Below are positions 38,007-47,808 of a stretch of DNA of 64,000 bases, piece after piece. This stretch comes from Macrotrachela quadricornifera. Taxonomy: Eukaryota > Rotifera > Eurotatoria > Philodinida > Philodinidae. A program made the position numbers and the translations under genes. The first letter of the stretch is position 1; each line of letters begins with the position of its first letter. Location: NCBI GenBank assembly GCA_022393335.1, contig JAJEKB010020949.1, positions 152,331-216,330 on the forward strand. The letters run 5' to 3'. A model generated the notes under the pieces. It worked only from the letters and a program-made list of their open reading frames with translations. It was not told where the DNA came from and ran no database searches.

Positions 38007-38624
38007 TATTAATTAATAAATATTTTTATACAAAATCAATTTTCTTTTTAATATAAAAAATAAATAAAAAATGTCTTTTTTTTACGTATTCCAACAGAAA
38101 ACTATGAAAATCTTGATTTTTATAGTTTAAACTTCTAGCCGATAAACTTCGGGTTCTTTTCCGAGCTGGTTGTTTTTCGGAACCGGTCCTATTCACTTTT
38201 TGTGTCTAGAAAAGTGTCACATATCAGTTATCGTACTGAACTTATACATTTTTTTTCGTACTATTTCCGTCTTGATTAGTTCAATGATAAAAATATTTAT
38301 TTTATTTGAATGTAGTTCATCTTCTTTACTTTCAATTGAAAAGTTTCTATTGTAAAATTTTGTATTGAGAGTATGACTATACGATTCTGCTTGATTATTA
38401 ATTCAATATTCATCCCTAAATTTCTCTTTCAATAGATGGGTTAGCATTATTTGAATTCTAAAATATGTTAAGAATAATATGTATGTTTATAATAAGATAA
38501 GAAGAATAATTGATTTTTATTAAAACAATAATAAAAGTAACTAAGGAAACAATTTACAGACAAAAGAGCTTTTCATTTAGAAAAAACAAAAAAGAATTTC
38601 TTTGTCTAATCTAAATCAATATAA
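38007..38624. other. Convergent intergenic spacer
   Basis: About 600 bp between the 3' ends of the exporter (plus) and the NHL gene (minus). It holds the exporter poly(A) signal and otherwise no recognisable feature. Confidence 0.5.
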
Positions 38625-40181
38625 TTAATCATTATTTATACATGAAGAAGTATTAAATAGAAATTTTTGTATTCTATTATTACCATCATCGGCTACATAT
38701 AAATTCCAATATTTATCGAATTTAATACCTCTTGGTGCTTCGAGTTGATCTGCTTTATCACCATAACCACCAAATCCAGCAATTACAGATTGAGGTTTTT
38801 CTTCATATGGTATCCATTTTAAAACTTTATGAAGATAAAAACTTGATATATACATTATCATTGTTTTATTTAATATTGGTGCTAATAGAATTGATGCTGG
38901 AACATCTAATATATGTGTATCTGTATTTTTAGCTACAGTTATTCCTTCAATAGCATCTGGAAGCCATTTTTGAATTCGTTGATTGAATGAATCACAAATA
39001 TAAATTGCACCAATTTCATTGAATTCATCAACGTAGATACCATAAGGAGTATTTAGCTGATTTAAACTAGATCCTGCACCATGTCCACCCGCTACAACAA
39101 TTCCAGAAGTTGAATTTATAAAGTATTTCATAACACGATGATTTCCAGTGTCTGATATATAAAGACTAGAATTTTGGTCAACATATATTCCAGGTTGACC
39201 ATTGAGAACGAGTTGATCCAACGCATGACCTAGTCCATTGCCTCCAGCAACTGTTATTAGTAATCCATCATCTAAACTTAATTTATTAACTTCATTACCA
39301 AATGCATCCGTAAAATAAATATTATCAAATATGTCAATAAATACACTCGGCACTTTGGTGTTTGCTAACAATGTTATATTTGTTCCATTAGAAAAATACT
39401 TCTGTAAACGATGATTTTCTGTATCAGCAACAATTAGATTTTCTTCACTATCAATAGCAGCATCGTGTGGATCATGCAGATGTGAAGCAACTGTTATTCC
39501 ATTTGGATTCCATTCAGCAGAGACACAAAGAGTTTGAGGAATTAAAGTCGAAGTAGGAGTTGTAGTCAAAGTTGTAGTTAAAGCCGAAGTCGAAGTGGAA
39601 GTGGAAGTGGAAGTGGAAGTGGAAGTCGAAGTCGATGTCGAAGTCGATGTTGAAGTAAAGGTTGAAGCAGAAGTGGAGGCCAAGATCGAAGTTGTAATCG
39701 AAGTTGAAGTGGAAGTTGAAGCCGTAGTTGAAGTAGAAGTCAAGTTAAATGTTATCATTTGAGCTTAAAAATTGAGAAAAAACGAATTTAGATTTACCTA
39801 TTTTAAAACATTACATATGAAAAAATACTGACTAGTTGACATTTTTTCTCCATTAGATTTTGTATAAAAAACAGTTAATATGATTGCAATAGTAACCAAT
39901 ATAATAATTAAAAGAATGATTGAAAACCATTTTATTTGACGATTTGTCAAACGTGAACAATAGCCATTTTTCGTCAATGCAATGGATGTTGTGTTTGTTA
40001 CGTTATGTCTAATCGGAGTTGAATTAGTCGTTCGACGTGCAAGAGGATTGGAAAAGCTAAATGTCTTTCCATTGTGAAAAGACCTATTCTTTAAAGATGT
40101 CTGTTCAGACATTGTAAAAATGATCTCATTGTCCGCTATATCAAATTGCTGAATATTGCCAGGTTTCGATGAGCATTGTAA
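38625..40181 (-). CDS. NHL-repeat type II membrane protein
   Basis: Exon 40181-39815 (Met at 40112) and exon 39763-38625 are separated by a 51-bp GT-AG intron; they give 478 aa from that Met. Order: ~60 polar cytoplasmic residues, one membrane helix (WFSIILLIIILVTIAIILTV), a Ser/Thr-rich stalk of TST repeats (plus-strand 39560-39750), then an NHL beta-propeller with five or six blades (DPHDAAIDSEENLIVADTEN, GIYVDQNSSLYISDTGNHRV, GIKFDKYWNLYVADDGNNRI). NHL propellers bind protein or glycan ligands, and this topology puts the propeller outside the cell. The frame stays open upstream of the Met to an acceptor at 40182 and can join in phase to exons encoding a zinc-finger-like segment and a U-box, so the true N-terminus may be longer. 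Confidence 0.8.
39560..39750 (-). repeat. Ser/Thr-encoding hexamer microsatellite (stalk)
   Basis: Repeated GAAGTG / GAAGTC / GAAGTT words on the plus strand encode alternating Ser and Thr in the membrane-proximal stalk of the NHL protein. The array is in frame and prone to length change; in the protein it is a likely O-glycosylated spacer. Confidence 0.85.
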
Positions 40182-40304
40182 CTACATAGATAGAAAATAA
40201 AGTTTTCAAATAACATCTGTGAATATTGTTCAGTCAATGAAAATCTCTTGAACTAATACTCATTTATAATTCGTAAGAAGCATGTAGAAATATTTTAAGT
40301 TTAC

Positions 40305-40384
40305 CTTATGTTCTCTGATACTATTGAATTTTTTTGGTAACCCACAGTAAAGACAAAGAACATCTAAATTTTCACGATGTTTCA
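40305..40384 (-). CDS. Candidate internal exon, Cys/His-rich segment
   Basis: An 80-nt open segment bounded by an acceptor (CTTCTGCTTATATTTAG) and a donor (AAG/GTAAAC). It encodes KHRENLDVLCLYCGLPKKF and IREHK; with the first Leu-Gln-Cys of the next exon it gives C-x2-C-x12-H-x3-C, a zinc-finger-like spacing. Phases fit both the U-box exon upstream (phase 1) and the NHL exon downstream (phase 0). No ATG lies within it. It is likely an internal exon of one long gene; transcript evidence is absent. Confidence 0.5.
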
Positions 40385-40451
40385 CTAAATATAAGCAGAA
40401 GAAACAAGATCGATCGTGTAAAAAGTCAATAATGACGTAGCATTGGTGTTA

Positions 40452-40715
40452 CTAACTACTAGCATTCGTTTGATCAATATGCGTAGTCTGTAGTTGTTGT
40501 TTAAAAGCTTCTACAGCATCTTTTATAGCATAATTTGGTGTTAATTGTTTTATACTGAGAGGTTTTCTTGTTATTGGACTAGTATTATGTTGAATAATCC
40601 ATTGAGTTATTGCATTTCTTTCATATGTATATCCATCTTCAGCTAGAACTGGATCATTAAATAATTCTAATGTTATTGGACAAATTAAGTATTGCTGTGT
40701 GTTTGTAGACGACAT
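40452..40715 (-). CDS. U-box domain protein or first exon of a U-box/NHL gene
   Basis: The frame encodes 87 aa that are almost entirely one U-box: YLICPITLELFNDPVLAEDG, YTYERNAITQWIIQHNTSPI, TRKPL, PNYAIKDAV. U-boxes are RING-like folds without zinc that recruit E2 enzymes for ubiquitin transfer. As a stand-alone gene it would be very short, lacking substrate-binding repeats. Possible donors in the last codons (GTAGTT at 40459, GTTAGT at 40456) lie 72-75 bp from the acceptor before the zinc-finger-like exon, so splicing would remove the stop and extend the protein to about 613 aa including the NHL propeller. Confidence 0.8.
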   Translation of the reverse strand: MSSTNTQQYLICPITLELFNDPVLAEDGYTYERNAITQWIIQHNTSPITRKPLSIKQLTPNYAIKDAVEAFKQQLQTTHIDQTNASS

Positions 40716-42880
40716 TTTGTAATTTCTTTCAATTTAAAAAAAGAATACTAATTCAACAATAAAAACATGAAGATATATATATATATATCTTATCACTTAC
40801 ATGTTGTTCAGGTAAACTCATTTTTCTCTGTCATTGTTGACAACTAATACCTCTGTTGAAAGGTAAATAAATAAACTTATATGTCAGTTAGCAAATATAA
40901 CTTTTAATGTTTCTATTAGGAATTTCATTTTTATTTTTGTATATTTATACATATATAAATATATTAGTTTATCGAAGAAGATAGACATAAATAAATGTAA
41001 TTAAATAGCTAACATACAATTGACAAATTATACTCTTTCGGTGTGTTCTCCAATCATGCAACCGCATCAGATACATATATATATAAATACTGATGCGTTG
41101 ATCTTAGTTCTTAGCAAAAATTGGAATTCCTTCATTTTAATTTCATTTCTGTAAAAAGTTATCATTTCACAAAAATTGAATTAGAAGATAGTAATGCACA
41201 CTAGAGATAGAATATTCGACGAAACGTAACCAAAACTATCTCAAAACTTCAATATTAATTAAAAGACATTAGATCCATTATCATACAAATATAATGAAAA
41301 AAGTTAATATAATTAGATACTTAAGCTACCATAGATGAATTATGAAAATATTGTCCATATATTTAACTAATAGTTTGTTAATTAGATTAGTGAAAAGTAT
41401 TGATTCATTTGGAAAGGCGACTATGATCTTTTGACCAGATAACGAGATGTATGTAGGTTTCTAGGGGAAGACTTCCTCTATCCAACAATATATATACTAT
41501 TCAGTTCTGTTGCGTACCGCTAGAAAATCCATACACATAATGTTGAGTAAATATCTGTTATTAGGTCAAAGGTCAACTAACAATGATCAAAAGTTAGGGT
41601 GTGGTGGGCATAGGTATGAGGAGTTGTGACTGTTACTTGATGATCTTCAATAAAATCATAACCTTGTCCACGTACATACCCCTGAAGATCAACCCAAACA
41701 TTGACTTTTGTCCTGGTAACAGGCACACATTTAATATTATGTATAAAGATTTTCTCTCATGGTACGAAATAGAATCTGATAATACATACGCCATTGGATA
41801 GAGGAAGTCTTCTTCTATGAACGTGCATATATACCATTAGGTCAAAAATTCAGCTGTGAATCATAGTCATCTTCCCTTGATTTTCTTAATTCTCTCGATT
41901 TGCTAGATTTCATTGAATCCCACGTCAGATTTACGGAGTATCATTCGAAGATCGATTGATGCGTTAATTTTTTCGATTTTTTAAAATTTCTTGAATTACC
42001 AATTTCTGGATCGTAGTTACTGCTGATCTTTTCCGACATAATCTTAGTCGGAATTCGTTAGTTAGGATTCCTGTAAAAGTATGTTCGGTTTTCATTGGGA
42101 ATCTGACCTATTCCGCAGTACGAAACTCTAAATATGTATTGATGTTTTAGATTCACACGCACAAAGTGATAGTATTTCATATAACTTGTACGATAATGCA
42201 TGACCTATGGTGATTTAAAAAAAATTCTGCATGTCGATGTTTGTTTTAAGAAATTTGTTGCAAATACACGCGTTTCTCTGACTCTCACGTTTGACTGAGT
42301 ATGGGAAGCCAAAGGGTAACAAATAAAATTAGTGTGTTTTTCATCTGGTTTACTGATGATTCGCTTGTTAATCTTCATTATGTAATACAGATTTATTGGT
42401 AGTCAAAATAGTCTTGTTTCTTTCATCTATCTTTTGTCAATGATCGCGGTAGCGCTCTTTTAAACTGGATGATGTAACACTTGAATAGCATTGTAGACTT
42501 CGGATAGACAATAACATATATTAAAACTAAACCTAAACACTCGATAAAAATCAAGATTTATTTGAATTTGGTTTAAAAGAACAGTTCATCAAAATTTCGT
42601 TGAAACGAATTTTTGGTAGTATAAAATATGAATTCTATTTAGTTATGTAGCATTGTTTCAATAAAAAAAAGTAATAAAATACTATATATTACGATTCTTT
42701 TCGTTATTATTTGTCCTTTCCTTCATAAATACTGTTTTGATAAAGAACACAATTGGTGACTAAGAACTTTAGAATGTTGAAAAGAAAAAAGACGCAATGC
42801 ATACGTTGGAAAAAACCCTATGTACATAATTTCATTGATAATATTAACTTCCGAATGTATTCATTTCAATTGAAGAATTA
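40716..42880. other. Intergenic with a diverged terminal-repeat element
   Basis: No gene was recognised. Around 41430-41490 and 41785-41855 a ~60-bp segment is present in inverted orientation (shared core GAAGACTTCCTCTATCCAA and the outer TTTTGACC), framing a ~430-bp element of unknown class. The rest is AT-rich spacer. Confidence 0.5.
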
Positions 42881-43111
42881 TTAGTTTTTTTGAAACTTTT
42901 TAAACGAACAGTCTGTATATTTAGAAGAATTACTTGTCAATGGACACTTCATAGTATCAACATCATTGCCATTAACACAGTTATCGAATATTACGTCGCA
43001 GAGTAATTTGGAAAATTTAGTTGCTATGTTACTCATTGAAAACGTTCTCAGCTTTTGTTTGTGGTTACTATAATTATTCATAAACACAGATATGATACTG
43101 ATGACAACCAA
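42881..43111 (-). CDS. Small Cys-containing protein or last exon, unknown function
   Basis: A 76-codon frame with a hydrophobic start (VVISIISVF) followed by a polar part with four cysteines (LLCDVIFDNC, MKCPLTS, TDCSF). It has no ATG at the edge; an acceptor-like AAAATAG lies just upstream on the minus strand, so it may be a second exon with the first further right. A small secreted protein is plausible. No family was recognised. Confidence 0.35.
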   Translation of the reverse strand: MVVISIISVFMNNYSNHKQKLRTFSMSNIATKFSKLLCDVIFDNCVNGNDVDTMKCPLTSNSSKYTDCSFKKFQKN

Positions 43112-43156
43112 AGCCTATTTTTTTTCGACGATTGAGAAAAAACCAAGTTATTCGAC

Positions 43157-43164
43157 TATATAAA
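43157..43164 (+). promoter_or_regulatory. TATA box upstream of the small plus-strand gene
   Basis: TATATAAA, about 100 bp before the open frame at 43260 and followed by a plausible leader with a GTAAGA donor at 43252. Confidence 0.45.
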
Positions 43165-43259
43165 GAAGTAGTTGCATCTTTCCATTGAGTCTGATCATAT
43201 TGTCATTTTCATTCAAATCGATCCTGTCTTATTGTACTCTTATTCTGGGTAAGATATGA

Positions 43260-43544
43260 ATGTCTTATAAGTGTATAATTCCCTACAACTTTTTATATTA
43301 TTTTATTAAAGTATTTTTATCGATCAATGGCATGCCTATGGTGAACCAAACTTCATCTTTAATCAATATAGATGCAAATGCTTCGAAAGTTCTGGCTAAT
43401 ACTAGATGGTATGTACCATACAGAACGACAACTGCTGTTATAATTCACCACTACAGTTATACAAAAGTATACGTAGGTGTTGGTTGTGGATGTGGTGGTT
43501 TGATTGCTCTTATTATTTTATACTGTTTATGCAAAAGCTCTTAA
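43260..43544 (+). CDS. Small single-pass membrane protein, unknown function
   Basis: A 94-codon frame from ATG 43260. The C-terminus is a glycine/cysteine-rich membrane helix (VGVGCGCGGLIALIILYCLC) ending in KSS; the middle is Asn/Ser-rich. An alternative model splices a 63-bp intron (GTAAGA at 43252 to TTAAAG at 43314) and starts at a Met codon near 43330, giving about 70 aa. AATAAA at 43597 supports a real transcript. It is divergent to the small minus-strand frame. No family was recognised. Confidence 0.45.
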   Translation: MSYKCIIPYNFLYYFIKVFLSINGMPMVNQTSSLINIDANASKVLANTRWYVPYRTTTAVIIHHYSYTKVYVGVGCGCGGLIALIILYCLCKSS

Positions 43545-43609
43545 GACAATATTATAAACTATTATTTTTTTATTGACATATATTATTTTAATCGCGAATA
43601 AAAGAAGTC

Positions 43610-45450
43610 TTTTAAGAAATATTGATAGTCTATATTGTTTGATTGGTATATTGTTGGCAGAATGTCTATGGCACAAACACCATAAGTAATACAAAATAAA
43701 GCATGGAAATGTTTATCACCTCAATAAAATTCTACTGTAAAAAAATCGGTGGAATGTATCTATAGAGAATATCATTGCTTCTATGCTCCATTTAGACTAA
43801 TCACTAGATGCAAATTTATGTATTCTTTGTAAAATCAACAGAAGCAACGGTTAAAAGGTATTCCATACTGCATAGTGGGGAGCCACGCGGACATATGCGA
43901 AAATATTCTTTTCAAGAATCTGACTGTTTGCTAAGGCTTGGGCCCAAAAATCGACATAAATAAAGAAAGTCAAGCCGCTCGGCAACATCGCATAATATTC
44001 CATAAACAAACAATACCACAAAAAACTTACTCATCTATAGCCTTTATGATAAGGAAAAAAATGACCGTAATCTAATTTAAAACAGAGTAGAAAACAAGAA
44101 GTTTCTATGTCGAAAAACTACCCAAAAACTTACCATTCTGTGTATTAAAAACTCTACAAAGGGATCAAGTCTCATCAAGCTCGTATTTTCACCACAAATA
44201 CATACATATGTATCCTGATTATTGTAGTAGCATCGACTCATGAAACCTTTCCTAAGATATGTTAGAAGATGCCCAAAAATCCGAGGTCTGTAGGCGGACA
44301 CTCGCTCTTAGATATCTGTATTAGGCCTTGAAGGAAAACTAAGGTGATAATCGGAATCAGCTCGTGGAAATGCATCGAACCGTATAGATATTCGGATTCT
44401 TTCAGGTCTCTGGAGCAGCTAATTTGATGCATGTTATAGCTTCTCCATTGATGGACTGTTTGGTGCATGAGTTTCCCACTGGTTATGTGTTGTGCAGGAT
44501 TACCGTAGTCAATTAGACTTCGGATCTGAAGTTAGAGAAAATATAATTGTATTGTATGTGGTGAAAGTCTTCTGGTTTTTAGACGATATTGATATGTATT
44601 AAAATATATTCGGATTTGAAGCTTGCTGTTAAAGTGAAGGCCCCATGAAAAAAAAATGGTTTGTGGGTGTGGGTTTATGTCAGGGACAAAAGAACACTAA
44701 CACTGCAACTTCTTAAAATCTCGCTAAGTCTTGTGCTATATTATGACAGTACTTACAGGTTTTTAAGCACTATATCAGGAAGATACCCTTAGGTCCTTCG
44801 TATAAACCTGCTAAGTCAGTTCTTCCCAGATTGACACATACAATTTTTGACTCTATTTACTTTCATTATAATTTTTCTTAAATAGTTTGTTTCAAGTACT
44901 ATATATCCTAGAGATCAATTGACAATGTATGGTTTTTAATCAAGGTGATAAAATATTAGCATGCAAGAAGTGACTAAGCAGTGTTAACAATTATATCAAA
45001 TAAAATAACTTTTTAACCTACAATATCCATAATATATATTATTAATTCATAAGATTTATGAAATCTCAAGTTGTTAGACTTATAAACATGGGAATTTTGT
45101 ATTAATCTATGCAATTTTCCCAATGATTTCCAACACAACCTACTCTTGCCATACTGTTATCATTTCATATTAGGTTTTAAAAAATTTGTCACTATAAAGG
45201 TAGAGATAGGATAGACAAGAAGATAAAATTGCAATTAGATTAAGTTAGATTGGCAATGTCATCATAGTTAATATTTTCGAGTTATTAGAATAATATTTAA
45301 CTTACTTTTATTGAGGCGCGATAAAAGTTCATGATAGTTTATACTCAATAATGGTTTTAATAGGTGACATAGCAAGTTCTTATCATATTCCAAACAAGGT
45401 TTAAAACTCATGTGATTCAACGATAAGAGAAGAAGCACACGCTTGATAAC
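43610..45450. other. Intergenic with dispersed repeats
   Basis: A ~250-bp block at about 44080-44350 (containing CATGAAACCTTTCCTAAGAT) recurs diverged at 47220-47440. At 44758-44800 a single degenerate unit of the ~36-bp repeat from the hAT element at 0.9-2.9 kb is seen (ACCCTTAGGTCCTTC), with another trace (CAAGTACTATATATCC) at 44894. No gene was found. Confidence 0.45.
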
Positions 45451-45457
45451 AAATAAC

Positions 45458-45465
45458 TATAAAAG
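45458..45465 (+). promoter_or_regulatory. TATA box of the acid phosphatase gene
   Basis: TATAAAAG. With the usual ~30-bp spacing transcription would start near 45488, after the first Met at 45480, which favours the second Met at 45507. Confidence 0.5.
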
Positions 45466-45479
45466 AATGATGAATAAAC

Positions 45480-46886
45480 ATGGTTAAACAGTTTATTTTC
45501 GCCGAGATGCGATTCGTTTTATTTATCGTGGTGCAATGTATGCTGATAGTGCAAATAGATGGGTCATTCTGTATTTTTCCACGTTCACCTGATCATTTAC
45601 GCGTTGCACTGCGAGGACCAAATGGAATAACTATATCTTGGAGAACTGGTGGTCATTTCGGCTCAAATGATACACCTAATCCACAAGTTGAATATAGCAC
45701 AAGCAGTACATTTGATAATAAAGTACTTTCTCCTATTGGAACTTCTGCAAACTATAATAAACATTCATTTTTTCATAATGTTCCTTTACTTAATCTGGTG
45801 CCTTCTACAAAATATTATTATCGTATTTTAGCTTCTCCTCGATGTGTTCTTGAATCTGATATACATTCATTTACTACAGCACCCGCTATTGGCATTTCAA
45901 AACCAGTCACTATTGGAATTGTTGGTGATTTAGGAAATGATAATTTATTAAATTTAGGTGCAGCCTCACGTACCATGAAAGCTTTACGTGAAGGAGCTAA
46001 AGATATAAATTTTTTTGTTCATCCTGGTGATATATCCTATGCTGATGATTATGGTCTTGGTGTTCCATTCAGTTTTTATGAATCATCATGGAATAAATGG
46101 CAAAAAAATATGGAAAAATTGACAGCAGATAATTTTTATATGACAGGACCGGGTAATCATGAAGTCACTTGTGTTATATTAGGTGATCTATTTTGTCTCA
46201 AAGATAATTACAAAAATTTCTCTGCTTATCTTCATCGTTTTCGTATGCCTGGAGACGAAAGCGGAGGTTACAAGAATTTATGGTATAGTTTTGATTATGG
46301 ACTTGTTCATTATGTTATTATTAATACTGAAACAGATTTTCCTGGAGCACCATCAGGTCCAGGTACTGCTTTGAATGGTGGAAATTTTCGAGGACTTACA
46401 GAACAATTAGCTTGGTTTGAAGCTGATTTAAAAGCTGCCAATGCTAACCGTGCTCAAGTTCCATGGATTATTGTTTCTGGTCATCGTCCATTTTATGGCA
46501 GTCTACCTAGACTTCCTGCTCTTCCAGGTAATTGTGACTCATGTCGTGATGTGTTCGAACCACTTATTTTGAAATATAACGTTGACTTTTACATTGCTGG
46601 ACATGTTCATTGGTACGAACGTCTTTATCCTATCGATGCGAATGGAAATCCTTTGGCGAAAGATTATAATAATCGACCAGGTCCTATTCATATAACAAAT
46701 GGAGCAGGTGGAGCTCCAGAAGGTATGGCTTTAACTAAAACGAATATCAGTGCCTCGGCTAATATTGTAACTGGTTTTGGATATGCACGATTAGAACTTA
46801 AAGATGCATCAAATGCTCGATTAAGTTTCATTGATTCACGTAAAATGAAAGAAGTTGATTCAGTGGATATAATTCGTCACCATTAA
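45480..46886 (+). CDS. Secreted purple acid phosphatase, fungal type
   Basis: 468 aa from ATG 45480; the TATA position favours Met10 (45507), which gives a cleaner signal peptide (MRFVLFIVVQCMLIVQIDGS). A fibronectin-like N-domain (about 33-135) precedes the metallophosphoesterase domain. Metal ligands are all present: D150 (GDLG), D184 and Y187 (GDISYADDY), N226-H227 (GNHE), H335 (GHRP), H375 and H377 (GHVHWYER). The enzyme hydrolyses phosphomonoesters at acid pH outside cells or in lysosomes. Blocks such as RFRMPGDESGGYKNLWYSFD and TETDFPGAPSGPG are those of filamentous-fungal acid phosphatases rather than the animal ACP7 type. No intron. AATAAA at 46885 overlaps the stop codon. Confidence 0.9.
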   Translation: MVKQFIFAEMRFVLFIVVQCMLIVQIDGSFCIFPRSPDHLRVALRGPNGITISWRTGGHFGSNDTPNPQVEYSTSSTFDNKVLSPIGTSANYNKHSFFHNVPLLNLVPSTKYYYRILASPRCVLESDIHSFTTAPAIGISKPVTIGIVGDLGNDNLLNLGAASRTMKALREGAKDINFFVHPGDISYADDYGLGVPFSFYESSWNKWQKNMEKLTADNFYMTGPGNHEVTCVILGDLFCLKDNYKNFSAYLHRFRMPGDESGGYKNLWYSFDYGLVHYVIINTETDFPGAPSGPGTALNGGNFRGLTEQLAWFEADLKAANANRAQVPWIIVSGHRPFYGSLPRLPALPGNCDSCRDVFEPLILKYNVDFYIAGHVHWYERLYPIDANGNPLAKDYNNRPGPIHITNGAGGAPEGMALTKTNISASANIVTGFGYARLELKDASNARLSFIDSRKMKEVDSVDIIRHH

Positions 46887-47793
46887 TAAAACATTTTATT
46901 TTATATTTTTAATTTCAATTTACGAGAAAAATAATTTGAAAAGCATTTTTTGTCCTGCTCTATTACTATCGATGTAACATACTCAATAGTGTCAAAGAAG
47001 TTAGTTTTTTATATTCTTTAGAAATATATATTAGTCTATGTTAAATAATAATCCATTTAGTAATCGATAATGAAGTTTGATGCATCAGATCAACAATTAT
47101 GATCATCGAAGGCAGTGTTTAGAATAATATACTTACGTATAGTGAAAGCCCAGAGAATATGGATATACGAATGATGTGCATGACCTTGCGAATGCGAGTT
47201 TCGAAATAAAACAAACCCTTTCAACCTTGCACTCACTCTCAAAAACTTAATAATGTTCGATCGAGTGCAAATTTTTATCAGATATTTCTACCTATGTATT
47301 TTACTTATGGTAGTAGTCCCAATCCATGAAATCTTTCCTAAACTGTTTTAGAGAGTACTAAAAAACCGAAGATCTCTACCGATATGATAGATCTTAAGTG
47401 TAAATATTCCACTAAGGTAATTTCCAAACAACGTAAGCTTCACAAATATACAGTAACGTAGTCAGGTATTTCTGAGTAGTAGGCAACATTGGGCAATTAG
47501 AAAACTTAGTAGGTAATAATTTTTTAAAAAAGTATCTCGATTAAAAACTATGAACAAGTCAAAGATTTTTCTACATCAATAATTTTGTCATACAAATTAT
47601 CAGATACTAAATAATAATGTTAGAACATGTGTTTTTTTTTTGTCTTTTGTAATCCAATTTCTCAGTGAATAGTGTCTATTTGTAGTCAATGAAACATAAT
47701 TTAAAGAGAACAGAACAAATAGAAAATGTTTTTACTAAAAGTGCAAAATATGTTATTGTGTTTTTATTAAATGTATAATATATAAAAATAAAA
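46887..47793. other. Intergenic, one dispersed repeat copy
   Basis: Contains at about 47220-47440 the diverged partner of the 44.1-kb repeat (CCATGAAATCTTTCCTAAAC). Otherwise AT-rich spacer. Confidence 0.4.
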
Positions 47794-47808
47794 GTGAATT
47801 CTATTAAT

